Shown one piece after another: positions 46,449 through 55,429 of a stretch of 62,797 bases of DNA. The translations under genes were made by a program, and so were the position numbers. Origin of the DNA: Terriglobales bacterium (GTDB lineage Bacteria; Acidobacteriota; Terriglobia; Terriglobales; Acidobacteriaceae). Under the pieces are notes generated by a model. That model did not search any database and was not told the origin of the DNA. It was given only the letters and a program-made list of their open reading frames with translations. The stretch spans positions 1 to 62,797 of the forward strand of contig JAICXB010000022.1 in assembly GCA_025980765.1 (NCBI GenBank), given 5' to 3'. How positions within the stretch are numbered: position 1 is the first letter of the stretch; every line of letters starts with the position of its first letter.

Positions 46449-47243
46449 CTAGACCAGGAATTCTCCGCGGCAGACGAGGCGCGCCGGGCCTTCGAGCAGC
46501 AGGTGCCCTTTGTCCCAGTGCACTATTTGTATCCCACCGGGCGCAGATACCTGGACGGGAGACAATACGTCTGCGCAACTGATAGCCGCAACGGCAGAGG
46601 CGCAGGATCCTGTTCCCGATGACTGTGTTTCGCCGGCTCCGCGTTCGAAGATGCGAAACTCGATCCGGCTCGGCCCTAGAACCTTCACCAGTTCCACGTT
46701 AGTGCGATGAGGAAAGTTCGGATGTCCTTCGACAGCAGCAGCGCGCTCCTGCCAATTCACAGGAAATTCATTAACGAACTGCACGAAGTGCGGATTGCCG
46801 AGTGAGATCACCCAGCCTTTGACCTCCCCAAACGGGGTGGAGATAGTTTTCTCCCCAAGTATCTCAACAGCCCCCATTTCCATCCGCAACTCATATCGAT
46901 GATGTGACTTTTGCGTCAGCGTGCATTTCTTCTCGCCGGCGCCGGTGAGCACGCGTACTTCCGTTCCTCCGCGATGATCTATAGCCCACGCCGCAACACA
47001 CCTGGTTCCATTTCCCGAGATTTCCGCCTCAGAACCGTCGGAGTTGATGAGTCGAGCGACAACTCGCCCATCTGGCTCCACGTTAACCCATTCGACGCCG
47101 TCAGCGCCGGCACCCAAATGACGATCACATAATCGCCGTGAAAGCTCGGAGGGATTCTCCCCGCAGTGAGCGGAATCGATGATCAAGAAATCATTACCGC
47201 AAGCCTCTGCCTTGGTGAAGGAAATGGCGGCCGAGCTTTTCAT
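46449..47243 (-). CDS. dapF: Diaminopimelate epimerase homologue with both catalytic Cys replaced by Ser
   Basis: 264 residues with the DapF fold: an N-terminal GNDF, two mirrored domains and ERGAGETQ. In canonical DapF the two acid/base cysteines lie in CGNGxRC and TQ-x-CG(T/S)G. Here these read ISGNGTRC (Ser76) and TQSSGTGSC (Ser209). Both catalytic positions are serine, though neighbouring Cys82 and Cys213 are present. DAP epimerisation would be expected in this operon, which also carries mpl and ldcA. The protein may be inactive, use a different mechanism, or act on another substrate. The start overlaps the mgtC stop by four bases. Confidence 0.85.
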   Translation of the reverse strand: MKSSAAISFTKAEACGNDFLIIDSAHCGENPSELSRRLCDRHLGAGADGVEWVNVEPDGRVVARLINSDGSEAEISGNGTRCVAAWAIDHRGGTEVRVLTGAGEKKCTLTQKSHHRYELRMEMGAVEILGEKTISTPFGEVKGWVISLGNPHFVQFVNEFPVNWQERAAAVEGHPNFPHRTNVELVKVLGPSRIEFRIFERGAGETQSSGTGSCASAVAAISCADVLSPVQVSAPGGIQIVHWDKGHLLLEGPARLVCRGEFLV

Positions 47244-47941
47244 TCCTCGATCGCTTGGCTGAAACGGGTAACGCTCTCGAATTCCGGATGCGTCTTGAGT
47301 TGCTCTAGCATTTGCCGATGTTCGGGCAGGCTACAGGTGAGTCGAAACACGACACGCGAGAGGCCTTGCGAACGCCCGACCTGCATGCCCTGGGTGGAAT
47401 GATGCGCATCCTCCAGGATCTCGTTCAACGCCTCGAGCAATACCGGCGCACTCTGACCCTTAACCTCATAACTCATGGGGAACACCTTGAGCCCTAATGA
47501 GGCCTCAAGACGGCCAAGGAAAGCGAGCGCAACCAGAATCAAAACCGTGGCAAAAGTCGCGACGAGATATTTGCCCGCGCCGCAGGCCATTCCGATGGAC
47601 GCCACTACCCACATCGTAGCGGCGGTAGTCAGGCCTTGCACGCCACCTTTTCCATGCAGAATCGCTCCGGCGCCGAGGAAGCCAACGCCCTGAACAATGT
47701 TGGAGGCGATGCGCGTGCGGTCGCTAACGGAAGAATCGGGGAATGAATCGGACATCACCGCAAACATCGCCGCTCCCAGACAGATGAACATGTTGGTGCG
47801 AATGCCGGCGGTTTTGTGATGGATCGTTCGCTCCAGCCCGATCAATCCACCCAAGATGGCGGAAAGCACAAGGCGGATTGCGCTCGATGACAGGAACGTC
47901 AGGTGCGGCCCGAGCCCCGGGATGTCAAGACTGGTGTGCAT
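47240..47941 (-). CDS. MgtC/SapB family membrane protein
   Basis: The 233-residue protein has five or so membrane helices in the N-terminal two thirds with the family motifs LIGLERTIHHKTAGIRTNMF and GVGFLGAGAILH. A C-terminal soluble domain follows. MgtC-like proteins are linked to magnesium and membrane-potential homeostasis; SapB proteins are less defined. The gene overlaps dapF by four bases. Confidence 0.9.
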   Translation of the reverse strand: MHTSLDIPGLGPHLTFLSSSAIRLVLSAILGGLIGLERTIHHKTAGIRTNMFICLGAAMFAVMSDSFPDSSVSDRTRIASNIVQGVGFLGAGAILHGKGGVQGLTTAATMWVVASIGMACGAGKYLVATFATVLILVALAFLGRLEASLGLKVFPMSYEVKGQSAPVLLEALNEILEDAHHSTQGMQVGRSQGLSRVVFRLTCSLPEHRQMLEQLKTHPEFESVTRFSQAIEE

Positions 47942-47990
47942 GAAAACTGATGCGCGATTCTAAAGCAGGATGTCAAGCTACGACAATCGG

Positions 47991-49673
47991 CTAATGAAGC
48001 CCACTTCTGTAAACCACGGCTGGGGGTTGTCCTGGCACCAGGACGCTATGGATCGCCACCAGATTCTGCGGATGCCGCCGCACCGCCTCGCTAACTGGGT
48101 CCCACTGCTCGGCGATAACGTAATCGGCTGCCTGCGCTGGCTGCTGCAGCGACGCATCCCAGACGGGATAAATTCCTTCATTAATAGTTCTGTCGAGGTG
48201 AAAGCCTGCTAGCTCGAATGCTCCAGCATGAGCTCCGGTATATGCCAGCACTGTCGCTGTCGCTGGAAGGGTGCGCAGCACCGCAGCGAGCTCGTGGTCA
48301 TACTGCAAGCGAGCTTGACCATTCGCGCGCATTTCGCGCAGGCAGACCGGGACAGCAATGGCTGCGCTAAGATAACAGCCCGCGACGATCGCCAGCAGCA
48401 GCCCGGCCACAATCGGCTGAACCGGCCGCCGAATGCCCGCGCGGCCGCATAGATGTACCAGCAGCGCCGCTCCAACTGCGATTGCCGGCAATAGCTCCAA
48501 TCCGTAGCGCACGTTGTAATACGAGAACGGCCACCACACGGGAATAAAGATAGGTACAGCGCCATAGGCGATCGACAGCGGATAGAAAACCAGGGGACAC
48601 CATAGCAACGTCAGCAATAACCAATGGCACGAGCGCAGCGCCGCAATGCTGCCGGCGATCGCCATTAGAAGCAGTAGCTTTGCAAGCCATCCCGGTCCCA
48701 GGTTCAACTGCACGGTTTTTATGAAGTAAATGGCCGCGACCCGAGGACTATGTTCGCCCGGATAGGACTGAACTCCACTGGCTGTCGTGCGCATCGCAAT
48801 GGCTCGGGCAGAGTACGGTCCATTGGCGAACTCCAGTGCGTTCTTGTACACGCCGAGGTTGTAGGCCAACCACAATGATGGGGCCAGAGCCGTCAACAGT
48901 AATGCCTTCGCAGCGGAACGGCGCAACGAGTTTACGGCTGCAGATTCCGATCCTCTGATTGCACGCCACACCGTGGGCAGCATCGCCACCCAACACACGG
49001 CCGCAAGGAACCAGCCGTCGTAGCGAGTGAGAATTGCGATGATGAGAGTGATCGCACCTTTCTCAAGCGTAGCTGTCGCCAAGGCGAGATGGCGCGCACG
49101 AAGCTGTTCGGCGCACTCGCTGAAGAAAACCGCTGTCCAGATAAATGCGGCTACATAAAGCGGTTCGTTCAAAGCCGTGGACTGGACATACAGCAGGTTC
49201 GGATTGGCGGAAAAAACGGCAACCCCAGCCCAGGCTGCCAATCGAGACCATTGAGCGCCGAGCCGATAGATCCCGCATCCGGCTACGACGTAGGAAATCA
49301 CCGAAATGACGGATCCACCGATACCCGTACTCCAGAGCTTGTCGTTGACGATGAATGGAACCGTCAACAGATGTGGAAGCGGAAGCCACACTGTCCCTAA
49401 TTGAAACAGGCCGGGAGTGAGGGAATCGAAAATGCGTCGCGCAATATTGATGTGCGCGACGGCATCGCCGGAGAGCAGAACTTCGCCTCTGGCGCAAAAG
49501 TACGCAAAACTGGCAAGGGCGACGGCGCTCAGCAGTGAGACGACAATCGCCAGGCCGCTGCCACCGGAGCTATCGGGAGCGCCCGATGGTTGCGAGGATC
49601 GGTAGAGCCGAGCTCTCAGGGCCGGCGTCAATCGCAGTAAGCTTTCCAAATTCAAACTCGATTCAGCGCCCAT
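47991..49673 (-). CDS. Polytopic GT-C-type glycosyltransferase (GT39-like)
   Basis: The 560-residue membrane protein has about ten hydrophobic segments. The first periplasmic loop carries SGDAVAHINIARRIFDS with the acidic residue typical of GT-C enzymes. These use polyprenyl-phosphate sugars to glycosylate lipid or protein; substrate unknown. It lies 49 bases before mgtC and 49 bases after the kinase gene on the same strand. Confidence 0.7.
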   Translation of the reverse strand: MGAESSLNLESLLRLTPALRARLYRSSQPSGAPDSSGGSGLAIVVSLLSAVALASFAYFCARGEVLLSGDAVAHINIARRIFDSLTPGLFQLGTVWLPLPHLLTVPFIVNDKLWSTGIGGSVISVISYVVAGCGIYRLGAQWSRLAAWAGVAVFSANPNLLYVQSTALNEPLYVAAFIWTAVFFSECAEQLRARHLALATATLEKGAITLIIAILTRYDGWFLAAVCWVAMLPTVWRAIRGSESAAVNSLRRSAAKALLLTALAPSLWLAYNLGVYKNALEFANGPYSARAIAMRTTASGVQSYPGEHSPRVAAIYFIKTVQLNLGPGWLAKLLLLMAIAGSIAALRSCHWLLLTLLWCPLVFYPLSIAYGAVPIFIPVWWPFSYYNVRYGLELLPAIAVGAALLVHLCGRAGIRRPVQPIVAGLLLAIVAGCYLSAAIAVPVCLREMRANGQARLQYDHELAAVLRTLPATATVLAYTGAHAGAFELAGFHLDRTINEGIYPVWDASLQQPAQAADYVIAEQWDPVSEAVRRHPQNLVAIHSVLVPGQPPAVVYRSGLH

Positions 49674-49722
49674 TCGCGCGTTGAATCGAGTTATATATCA
49701 TCCGGAAAATGTGCGAATGCCG

Positions 49723-50655
49723 TCACCCAATATGCGTGAGCTCGCGAAAAGTTTGATATCGCCCGTCGATCTCCGTCCGAGTAAGCGATTGCAGCCGCTC
49801 CGTCCCAAATCGCTCGACGGCGAATGAGCCCATCACGCCGCCATAGAACATGGCGCGCTTGAAGACGTCGCGATCGAGCTCTCCCTGTGAAGCGATGTAG
49901 CCCATGAAGCCGCCGGCGAAGGAATCACCGGCTCCCGTAGGGTCGCGCACTTCTTCAAGCGGTAACGCTGGCGCGCGAAACGGATGTCGCCCTCCGCCAA
50001 ACTCTCCTTCTTTGAAGAAGACAGTCGCGCCGTATTCCCCGTGCTTGATGACCAGCGCTCGCGGGCCCATTTGCAGCACTTTCTGCGCCGCGCGAGGCAC
50101 GCTCGTTTCCCGCGCCAGCATCTTCGCTTCACTGTCGTTGATCAGCAGAACGTCGACGCCTTTGAGCGTCTGCAACAGGTTCTGGCGATGTTGCGCCTCC
50201 GTGATCCAATAGTTCATGGTGTCCCCGCCCACCAGCCGGGTGGCGCCGTTCATCTGTCGACGCACATTTCCCTGGAGCACGGGATCGATGTTGGCCAAAA
50301 AGAGGAACTCGGAATCGAGATACTCCTGCGGCACCTTCGGATCGAATGCCTGAAAGACATTCAACTGCGTATCGAGCGTCTTGGCTTCGTTCAGGTTCTC
50401 GCCATATTCGCCTGACCAGAAGAAGCTTTTGCCTTTGGCGTGTTCAATGCCGCGAGTATCGACTTTCCTTGAGCGCAAGACGTTCTCATCCTGCTGGTTG
50501 AAGTCTTCGCCGACCACGGCCACAACGCGCACCTGGGTGAAATAGCTGGCGGCCAATGCAAAGTAGGTTGCGGCGCCACCGAGACACCTCGGACAAGATC
50601 CCGAGGGACTCTTGATCGCGTCGTAAGCCACCGATCCCACCACAACAATCGACAT
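49723..50655 (-). CDS. PfkB-family carbohydrate/nucleoside kinase
   Basis: 310 residues with the ribokinase fold. The C-terminal PfkB signature is DPTGAGDSFAGGFMGY (catalytic Asp), and the N-terminus VVVGSVAYDAI is typical. Its start overlaps the stop of mtnP (TGATG), so it is translationally coupled to it. The likely substrate is a nucleoside or a methylthioribose-like sugar, inferred only from this coupling. Confidence 0.88.
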   Translation of the reverse strand: MSIVVVGSVAYDAIKSPSGSCPRCLGGAATYFALAASYFTQVRVVAVVGEDFNQQDENVLRSRKVDTRGIEHAKGKSFFWSGEYGENLNEAKTLDTQLNVFQAFDPKVPQEYLDSEFLFLANIDPVLQGNVRRQMNGATRLVGGDTMNYWITEAQHRQNLLQTLKGVDVLLINDSEAKMLARETSVPRAAQKVLQMGPRALVIKHGEYGATVFFKEGEFGGGRHPFRAPALPLEEVRDPTGAGDSFAGGFMGYIASQGELDRDVFKRAMFYGGVMGSFAVERFGTERLQSLTRTEIDGRYQTFRELTHIG

Positions 50656-51542
50656 CAGGCCCTTGCCTCCTGCGGTTTGAGATATTTTTCCAGCAACAGA
50701 CTGAGGCGCTTGCGGGCTTCCGCGGGGATCCTCTCGCGGTCAGTCATGATGGCGAATTGCAGCGCAGAGCCGCATTTGCATCCGCGGGTCTTCGGCATAC
50801 TCGCAACTGCGCAGCGAACTACCTTGCAGGCGTTCTCGGCGTTCTGCGTTAGATAGGAAATCACCTGTTCCACTGTGACGGCGTCGTGCTCAGGATGCCA
50901 GCAGTCATAATCTGTGACCATGGCCAGCGTCGCGTAGCAAATCTCCGCCTCGCGCGCAAGCTTGGCTTCCTGCAGATTGGTCATACCAATTACATCCATG
51001 CCCCAGCTGCGATACAGGTTCGATTCCGCGCGGGTCGAGAACTGTGGCCCTTCGATGCACACATAAGTTCCGCCCATTTTCCCGGTCACACCAGCCTTCA
51101 TGCAGGCCGCCGACGCCACTCTCGCAATCTCAGCGCAGATGGGATCGGCAAGCGCGACGTGCGCCACCACCCCATCGCCGAAGAAGGTGGAGACGCGCTG
51201 ACGCGTGCGATCGACAAATTGATCGGGAATCACGAAGTCCATCGGCCGGTGCTCTTCCTTGAGTGAGCCCACGGCAGAAACCGAAAGAATCCGCTCGACG
51301 CCTAGCTGCTTCATACCGTGAATATTCGCGCGAAAGTTTAGCTCGGTGGGGAGGAATCGATGCCCGCGTCCGTGGCGCGCCAGAAAAGCCACTTCTCGAC
51401 CTTCCAGCGTTCCCAGCACATAAGCGTCTGAGGGAGCTCCGAACGGCGTCTCGAGCTTGATTTCACGCACGCCGGAGAGGCCGGGCATGGAGTACAGTCC
51501 ACTGCCTCCGATGATTCCAATCTCAGCTTTTTGCAATTGCAC
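50655..51542 (-). CDS. mtnP: S-methyl-5'-thioadenosine phosphorylase
   Basis: Phosphorolyses MTA to adenine and methylthioribose-1-phosphate. Motifs: [15 protein letters not shown] (phosphate site), [53 protein letters not shown] and [14 protein letters not shown]. The 295-residue length fits. It heads the minus-strand run that continues with the PfkB kinase. Confidence 0.94.
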   Translation of the reverse strand: MQLQKAEIGIIGGSGLYSMPGLSGVREIKLETPFGAPSDAYVLGTLEGREVAFLARHGRGHRFLPTELNFRANIHGMKQLGVERILSVSAVGSLKEEHRPMDFVIPDQFVDRTRQRVSTFFGDGVVAHVALADPICAEIARVASAACMKAGVTGKMGGTYVCIEGPQFSTRAESNLYRSWGMDVIGMTNLQEAKLAREAEICYATLAMVTDYDCWHPEHDAVTVEQVISYLTQNAENACKVVRCAVASMPKTRGCKCGSALQFAIMTDRERIPAEARKRLSLLLEKYLKPQEARA

Positions 51543-51581
51543 AGCTCCGGTGAGGATGATGAGGGAACCAAAAATTATACA

Positions 51582-51716
51582 AGCAGAACCCGCTGCGTAG
51601 GGTGCCCATCCGCTGGTGTTGCGGATGATGGGTGGAGGTAGCGGCGGGCGCTTTTTGCGGAATCTGAGTTAACGTCTCTCAACGAATCACCCGCCGCTAC
51701 CGCAGCGGGTTCTGCT
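51582..51716. repeat. REP-like hairpin pair 6
   Basis: Left unit AGCAGAACCCGCTGC at 51582-51596 and split GGTAGCGGCGGG text at about 51637-51648, with a small ATCCGC-type hairpin between them. The right inverse unit is at about 51687-51716. The stem here is ACCCGCTGC/GCGGCGGGT, different from the main arrays but pairing, and the GGTA loop is kept. The right unit contains the stop codon of the metalloprotease gene. Confidence 0.8.
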
Positions 51717-53349
51717 CTAGTGATTGCCCAAAGCGGCGCGCCATCATCGACCCCATGACTTCCCGAATCACGGCACAGTTCCGCAGCGGCGACATCAGCG
51801 AGTGCCTTTGCACGGTGACCGCATCCTCCGGATTCGCCAGCAGCACCTTCTGGGCCAACTTTGACGCGAGCTCTGAGGGGAAATTCTCAACGACCAGAAC
51901 TTCCGCGCCAGGAACGCGCTGAATCGTGATCGGGCCTTCTTCGGTAACAAAGCTCTGGGTGTCACAGCCGCCCTCGTCGGAATCCTGCGGTTTGCATTTT
52001 TGCCCGGGCTTCACGCTGAAGAAGCGTTTGGGCAAATAGTCGGCATAGATCTTCGCGAACTGATCCGCGTCCTCATCCGATTTCCAACGCGAGAGGTAAA
52101 GCAGCCCAATTTTTGCCGTTCCGGTGAGCCTGGGGTCGGTGCTCGAAGCCGCGTAGTAGGCGCCGGCTTTCCATGCGGCACCGAGGTTCTGCGCCGCCTC
52201 CGGCCCCGCGTACTGTTGAACCAGGGTGCGGGTATCGAGTTGCCCAATCGAGCCAACATCGTACTTCTCGTATCCCGAGCCGGCCAGCTCCTGTTTGAAG
52301 TCGGGAATCACCAGCCATTCCGGCGGACGCGAGTGCAGATACGCGCTCAGATCGAGAACTTCATGCGTGTCTTGCGGAGGCCGGCGGAACGGACCGGAGA
52401 AGGCGAAGTCCTTACCTCCGTTTTCGAGCAGTCCACCTTCAAACGACAATCCGTCCCCGTACGGAAACACCAGCGATTCGCGAATCATGAGCGGCGCCTG
52501 TTCCAAAAGGGGAAAGCCGGTGTTCGCAGTCATCGCGGATTTCATCATCGGCACAACCTGTGGCGAGTCGGCGACGGTGTGTCCCGAGGCGCGCAGCATG
52601 AAGTCCACCAGCGTGACCATTCCCTGCCCTTCGGCGACCGCACTGCGGGCCGTGGAGGCCTCGTCTTCGTCATAGCTGAATTCATCGCCATGCGCGTTCC
52701 TGGGCGCTTTGGGATCTTCCCAATCCTTCAGATTGAAATTCTGGTCTTGCAGCGCATGCGTGAGCTCGTGGGCAAGCACCGGCTTCTGCGATTCCGGCGT
52801 AAGCCAGTCCAGCAGATAGACGGTTTTGGTCTTCACATCGTAGTAACCGGCCACCTGCTCGCGCAGCAGTTGCACCAGGAAGGTATGCAGATCGAAGGTG
52901 CGGGGCAGCAGTCCAAATTTCTTGAGGACGATCTCGGAGCGCTGCACGCGTTTTGCGTCCTCGTCGTCGGACAAGCGGCTCTCGATGTACTTCGATACCT
53001 GGTCGCGGCTGGCCAGCTGGCGCTTGACTTTGTTCTTGATCGCGAAGCCGGTGTCTTTGCTCAGCCAGTTGAGAATTTCATCGACTGAAGCGAAAAGTTG
53101 CCGCGCCTGTTCAGGCGTGATCTTCTTGTCGGCCGGCGGCGGCGCCGGCTGCACCTGAATGCCGATATCGCCTTGTGCAGAGCGCGTTTGCGGTGGTGGG
53201 CTGGGCGGGGTTGCCGCTTGCTGCGCTGCGGCTACAGCAGAGATTGCAATCAGTGCCAGAGAAAGTCGGAAACAGCGAAACAGGCGGGCAGAGACGCGGC
53301 CTGCCGCATCCCCGCGTAAGCACTTCAAACGGCCAAAGACAAAATACAT
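51697..53349 (-). CDS. Exported HExxH zinc metallopeptidase, unclassified
   Basis: The 550-residue protein has a signal sequence at about 25-43 (RLSLALIAISAVAAAQQ), a Pro/Gln-rich segment and a zinc motif HELTHALQDQNF in the middle. The family is common in Acidobacteriota and has no characterised member that I recall. The last codons encode QNPLR with a TAG provided by a hairpin repeat, as in the terminase gene, so the C-terminus may have been reset. Confidence 0.8.
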   Translation of the reverse strand: MYFVFGRLKCLRGDAAGRVSARLFRCFRLSLALIAISAVAAAQQAATPPSPPPQTRSAQGDIGIQVQPAPPPADKKITPEQARQLFASVDEILNWLSKDTGFAIKNKVKRQLASRDQVSKYIESRLSDDEDAKRVQRSEIVLKKFGLLPRTFDLHTFLVQLLREQVAGYYDVKTKTVYLLDWLTPESQKPVLAHELTHALQDQNFNLKDWEDPKAPRNAHGDEFSYDEDEASTARSAVAEGQGMVTLVDFMLRASGHTVADSPQVVPMMKSAMTANTGFPLLEQAPLMIRESLVFPYGDGLSFEGGLLENGGKDFAFSGPFRRPPQDTHEVLDLSAYLHSRPPEWLVIPDFKQELAGSGYEKYDVGSIGQLDTRTLVQQYAGPEAAQNLGAAWKAGAYYAASSTDPRLTGTAKIGLLYLSRWKSDEDADQFAKIYADYLPKRFFSVKPGQKCKPQDSDEGGCDTQSFVTEEGPITIQRVPGAEVLVVENFPSELASKLAQKVLLANPEDAVTVQRHSLMSPLRNCAVIREVMGSMMARRFGQSLEQNPLR

Positions 53350-53419
53350 ACGTTAGTTGGATAATAAAGCCATCTCCCTCTGTGTCGCCAACAAAACTAG
53401 AGGGTGAGCAACATCCGCA

Positions 53420-53905
53420 ATGGCAGAGAGCGAACTCAGACAACGCGCCGGCGAATACTTTCGCCGCGCCTACGAGCACCAAACCAACGGCGAGTACGAA
53501 GAGGCCATTGAGCTTTACACGCACTCCATTGAAGCGTTCCCTACCGCCGAGGCCTATACCTTTCGCGGCTGGGCGTATTCATTTCAGCAAAACTATACGC
53601 AGGCAATTGCCGAATGCCTGCAGGCCATCAAAGTCGATCCGGATTTCGGAAATCCCTACAACGATATCGGCGCTTACCTGATCGAGCAGGGACAATGGGA
53701 AGCCGCGATTCCATGGTTCCACAAAGCGCTGGCCGCACCACGCTACGAAGCCTACTGCTTCCCGCACTACAATCTCGGACGCGTGTACGAGCGCAAGCGG
53801 GAGTGGGACAAAGCCAGCGTGCACTACCGCCGAGCACTGGAACTGAATCCCAGATATCTGCTGGCGTATAAGGCGCTGCGCAGATTGCAGGCAATGTGGA
53901 ATTGA
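53420..53905 (+). CDS. TPR-repeat protein
   Basis: 161 residues with about four tetratricopeptide repeats (EEAIELYTHSIEAFPT, QAIAECLQAIKVDPDFG, AAIPWFHKALAAP, KASVHYRRALELNPR). No signal peptide or other domain is seen. It is divergent from the metallopeptidase and is followed by a repeat element. Confidence 0.82.
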   Translation: MAESELRQRAGEYFRRAYEHQTNGEYEEAIELYTHSIEAFPTAEAYTFRGWAYSFQQNYTQAIAECLQAIKVDPDFGNPYNDIGAYLIEQGQWEAAIPWFHKALAAPRYEAYCFPHYNLGRVYERKREWDKASVHYRRALELNPRYLLAYKALRRLQAMWN

Positions 53906-53925
53906 ATTCGACTATTTCCCAAATC

Positions 53926-54123
53926 TGTCATCCTGACGACGAGAGAGTACGTCCGCACAGCGGACGTACTCGCGAGGAGGAAGGACCTCTGCAATATGTC
54001 TCGATCACCTATGCAGGCTGCAATTCTTCGGCAATGATCGTGGTTGAGGAGCCGCGCAGTCGGAAGCTTTGTTCCAGGCATTACAGGAGGTCCTTCGGCC
54101 GCTACGCGTCCTTCAGGATGACA
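53926..54123. repeat. 198-bp MITE-like element with terminal inverted repeats
   Basis: Ends TGTCATCCTGA and TCAGGATGACA are perfect inverse complements. An internal TACGTCCGC/GCGGACGTA stem and the GAGGAAGGACCTC / GAGGTCCTTC pair lie inside. A truncated relative is at 20692-20819. No coding capacity is apparent. Confidence 0.75.
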
Positions 54124-54162
54124 CCCCACAATTGTCAGTGCCTGCGGCAGAGGGCCGGATTT

Positions 54163-55215
54163 CTATCCCGCCACCCGCTCCGCGATCCACTGCCCTGCTT
54201 CTCGCGTGCCTAAATCGCCGCCGACATCCTGCGTCGTCTTCTTCTGACGCACTGCCTCAACTACCGCAGCGTTGATCTTGGCCGCGGCGGCCTCGAATCC
54301 GAGGTACTCCAGCATCGTCGCGGCGGTGAGAATCGCGCCGAAGGGGTTGGCGATGTTCTTTCCCGCAAATGGCGGCGCTGAGCCGTGAACGGGTTCAAAC
54401 ATTGAGGTACGACCGGGATGGATATTGCCGCTCGCCGCCATACCTAATCCGCCCTGCAATGCAGCGGCCAGATCGGTGATGATGTCGCCGAACATGTTGT
54501 TGGTCACGATCACGTCGAACTGCCGAGGATCGCGCACCATGTGCATGCATAAAGCATCCACATACATGTGCTGCGAAGCAATGTCGCTGTAATCGCCGGC
54601 GACTTCCTTGAAGACCCGCTGCCACAGGCCGTGAGCGTAGGTCATCACGTTGGACTTGTCGCTCATCAGCACCTTCTTGCGACCGTATCTGCGTGCGTAA
54701 TCGAAAGCGTATCGAATCACGCGCTCGACGCCTTTGCGCGTGTTCACGTCTTCCTGCACGGCAACTTCGTCCGGCGTTCCCTGCTTGAAGACGCCGCCAA
54801 CATCCACATATGGGCCTTCCGTATTCTCGCGAACCACAACAAAATCAATCTCTCCGGCACGCACGTTCTTCAGCGGACAGAGCGAATCATCCAGACACTT
54901 CACCGGACGGACATTGGCAAACAGATCCATTTTGAAGCGCATGCCCAGCAGAATGTCTTTGGCATGAATATTCGAAGGCACGCGCGGATCGCCCAGAGCG
55001 CCCACGAAGATGGCATCGAAATCGCGGCTGAGCATGGAGAAGCCATCCGGCGGGATCGTGGTTCCGTCTTTCAGATACCGGTCGGCCGACCAATCGAATT
55101 CGGTGAAATCCACCGCTGCGCGGGCAGCGCGAATCACATTCACCGCCTGCGCAATCACTTCCTTGCCAATGCCGTCCCCGGGAACTACCGCGACGCGTTT
55201 CGTGTTTTCAGTCAC
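54163..55215 (-). CDS. Isocitrate/isopropylmalate dehydrogenase family enzyme (LeuB-like)
   Basis: The 350-residue NAD(P)-dependent beta-hydroxyacid oxidative decarboxylase shows PGDGIGKEV at the N-terminus, the substrate arginines in [23 protein letters not shown], and [28 protein letters not shown] with the metal-binding aspartates and EPVHGSAP. The substrate (isopropylmalate, isocitrate, tartrate/malate or homoisocitrate) cannot be fixed; the NVRPVK variant fits LeuB- or TtuC-like enzymes. It stands alone without other leu genes. Confidence 0.88.
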   Translation of the reverse strand: MTENTKRVAVVPGDGIGKEVIAQAVNVIRAARAAVDFTEFDWSADRYLKDGTTIPPDGFSMLSRDFDAIFVGALGDPRVPSNIHAKDILLGMRFKMDLFANVRPVKCLDDSLCPLKNVRAGEIDFVVVRENTEGPYVDVGGVFKQGTPDEVAVQEDVNTRKGVERVIRYAFDYARRYGRKKVLMSDKSNVMTYAHGLWQRVFKEVAGDYSDIASQHMYVDALCMHMVRDPRQFDVIVTNNMFGDIITDLAAALQGGLGMAASGNIHPGRTSMFEPVHGSAPPFAGKNIANPFGAILTAATMLEYLGFEAAAAKINAAVVEAVRQKKTTQDVGGDLGTREAGQWIAERVAG

Positions 55216-55243
55216 GGAAGCAAAATAACAGAAGCAGAAAGGC

Positions 55244-55367
55244 GTTTCAGGTAATTCGTTTCAGTAACATCGTTTCACGAAAGGGCGTTTCAACGGCGCT
55301 AGTTCGGCGAATTGCTCTTTGAAACGCTTTTGTTGAAACGGTTTTCCTGAAACAATTTCCCTGAAAC
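55244..55367. repeat. GTTTCA / TGAAAC inverted cluster
   Basis: Four GTTTCA motifs (55244, 55258, 55272, 55287) are followed by four TGAAAC motifs (55320, 55334, 55348, 55362), mirrored about a centre near 55306. Further TGAAAC copies run to the start of the YgfZ-like gene. A similar GTTTC inner stem occurs in the palindrome at 21359-21519. Confidence 0.7.
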
Positions 55368-55429
55368 GCATTTGTGCTTCTTCGTGTCGCCCTGGTGAAA
55401 CACGGCTCGTTATAATGAAACGTTCACCC

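Noticed and set aside
52000..53088. 362-codon plus-strand frame opposite the metallopeptidase
   Set aside because: Antisense shadow of a gene with signal peptide and HExxH motif.
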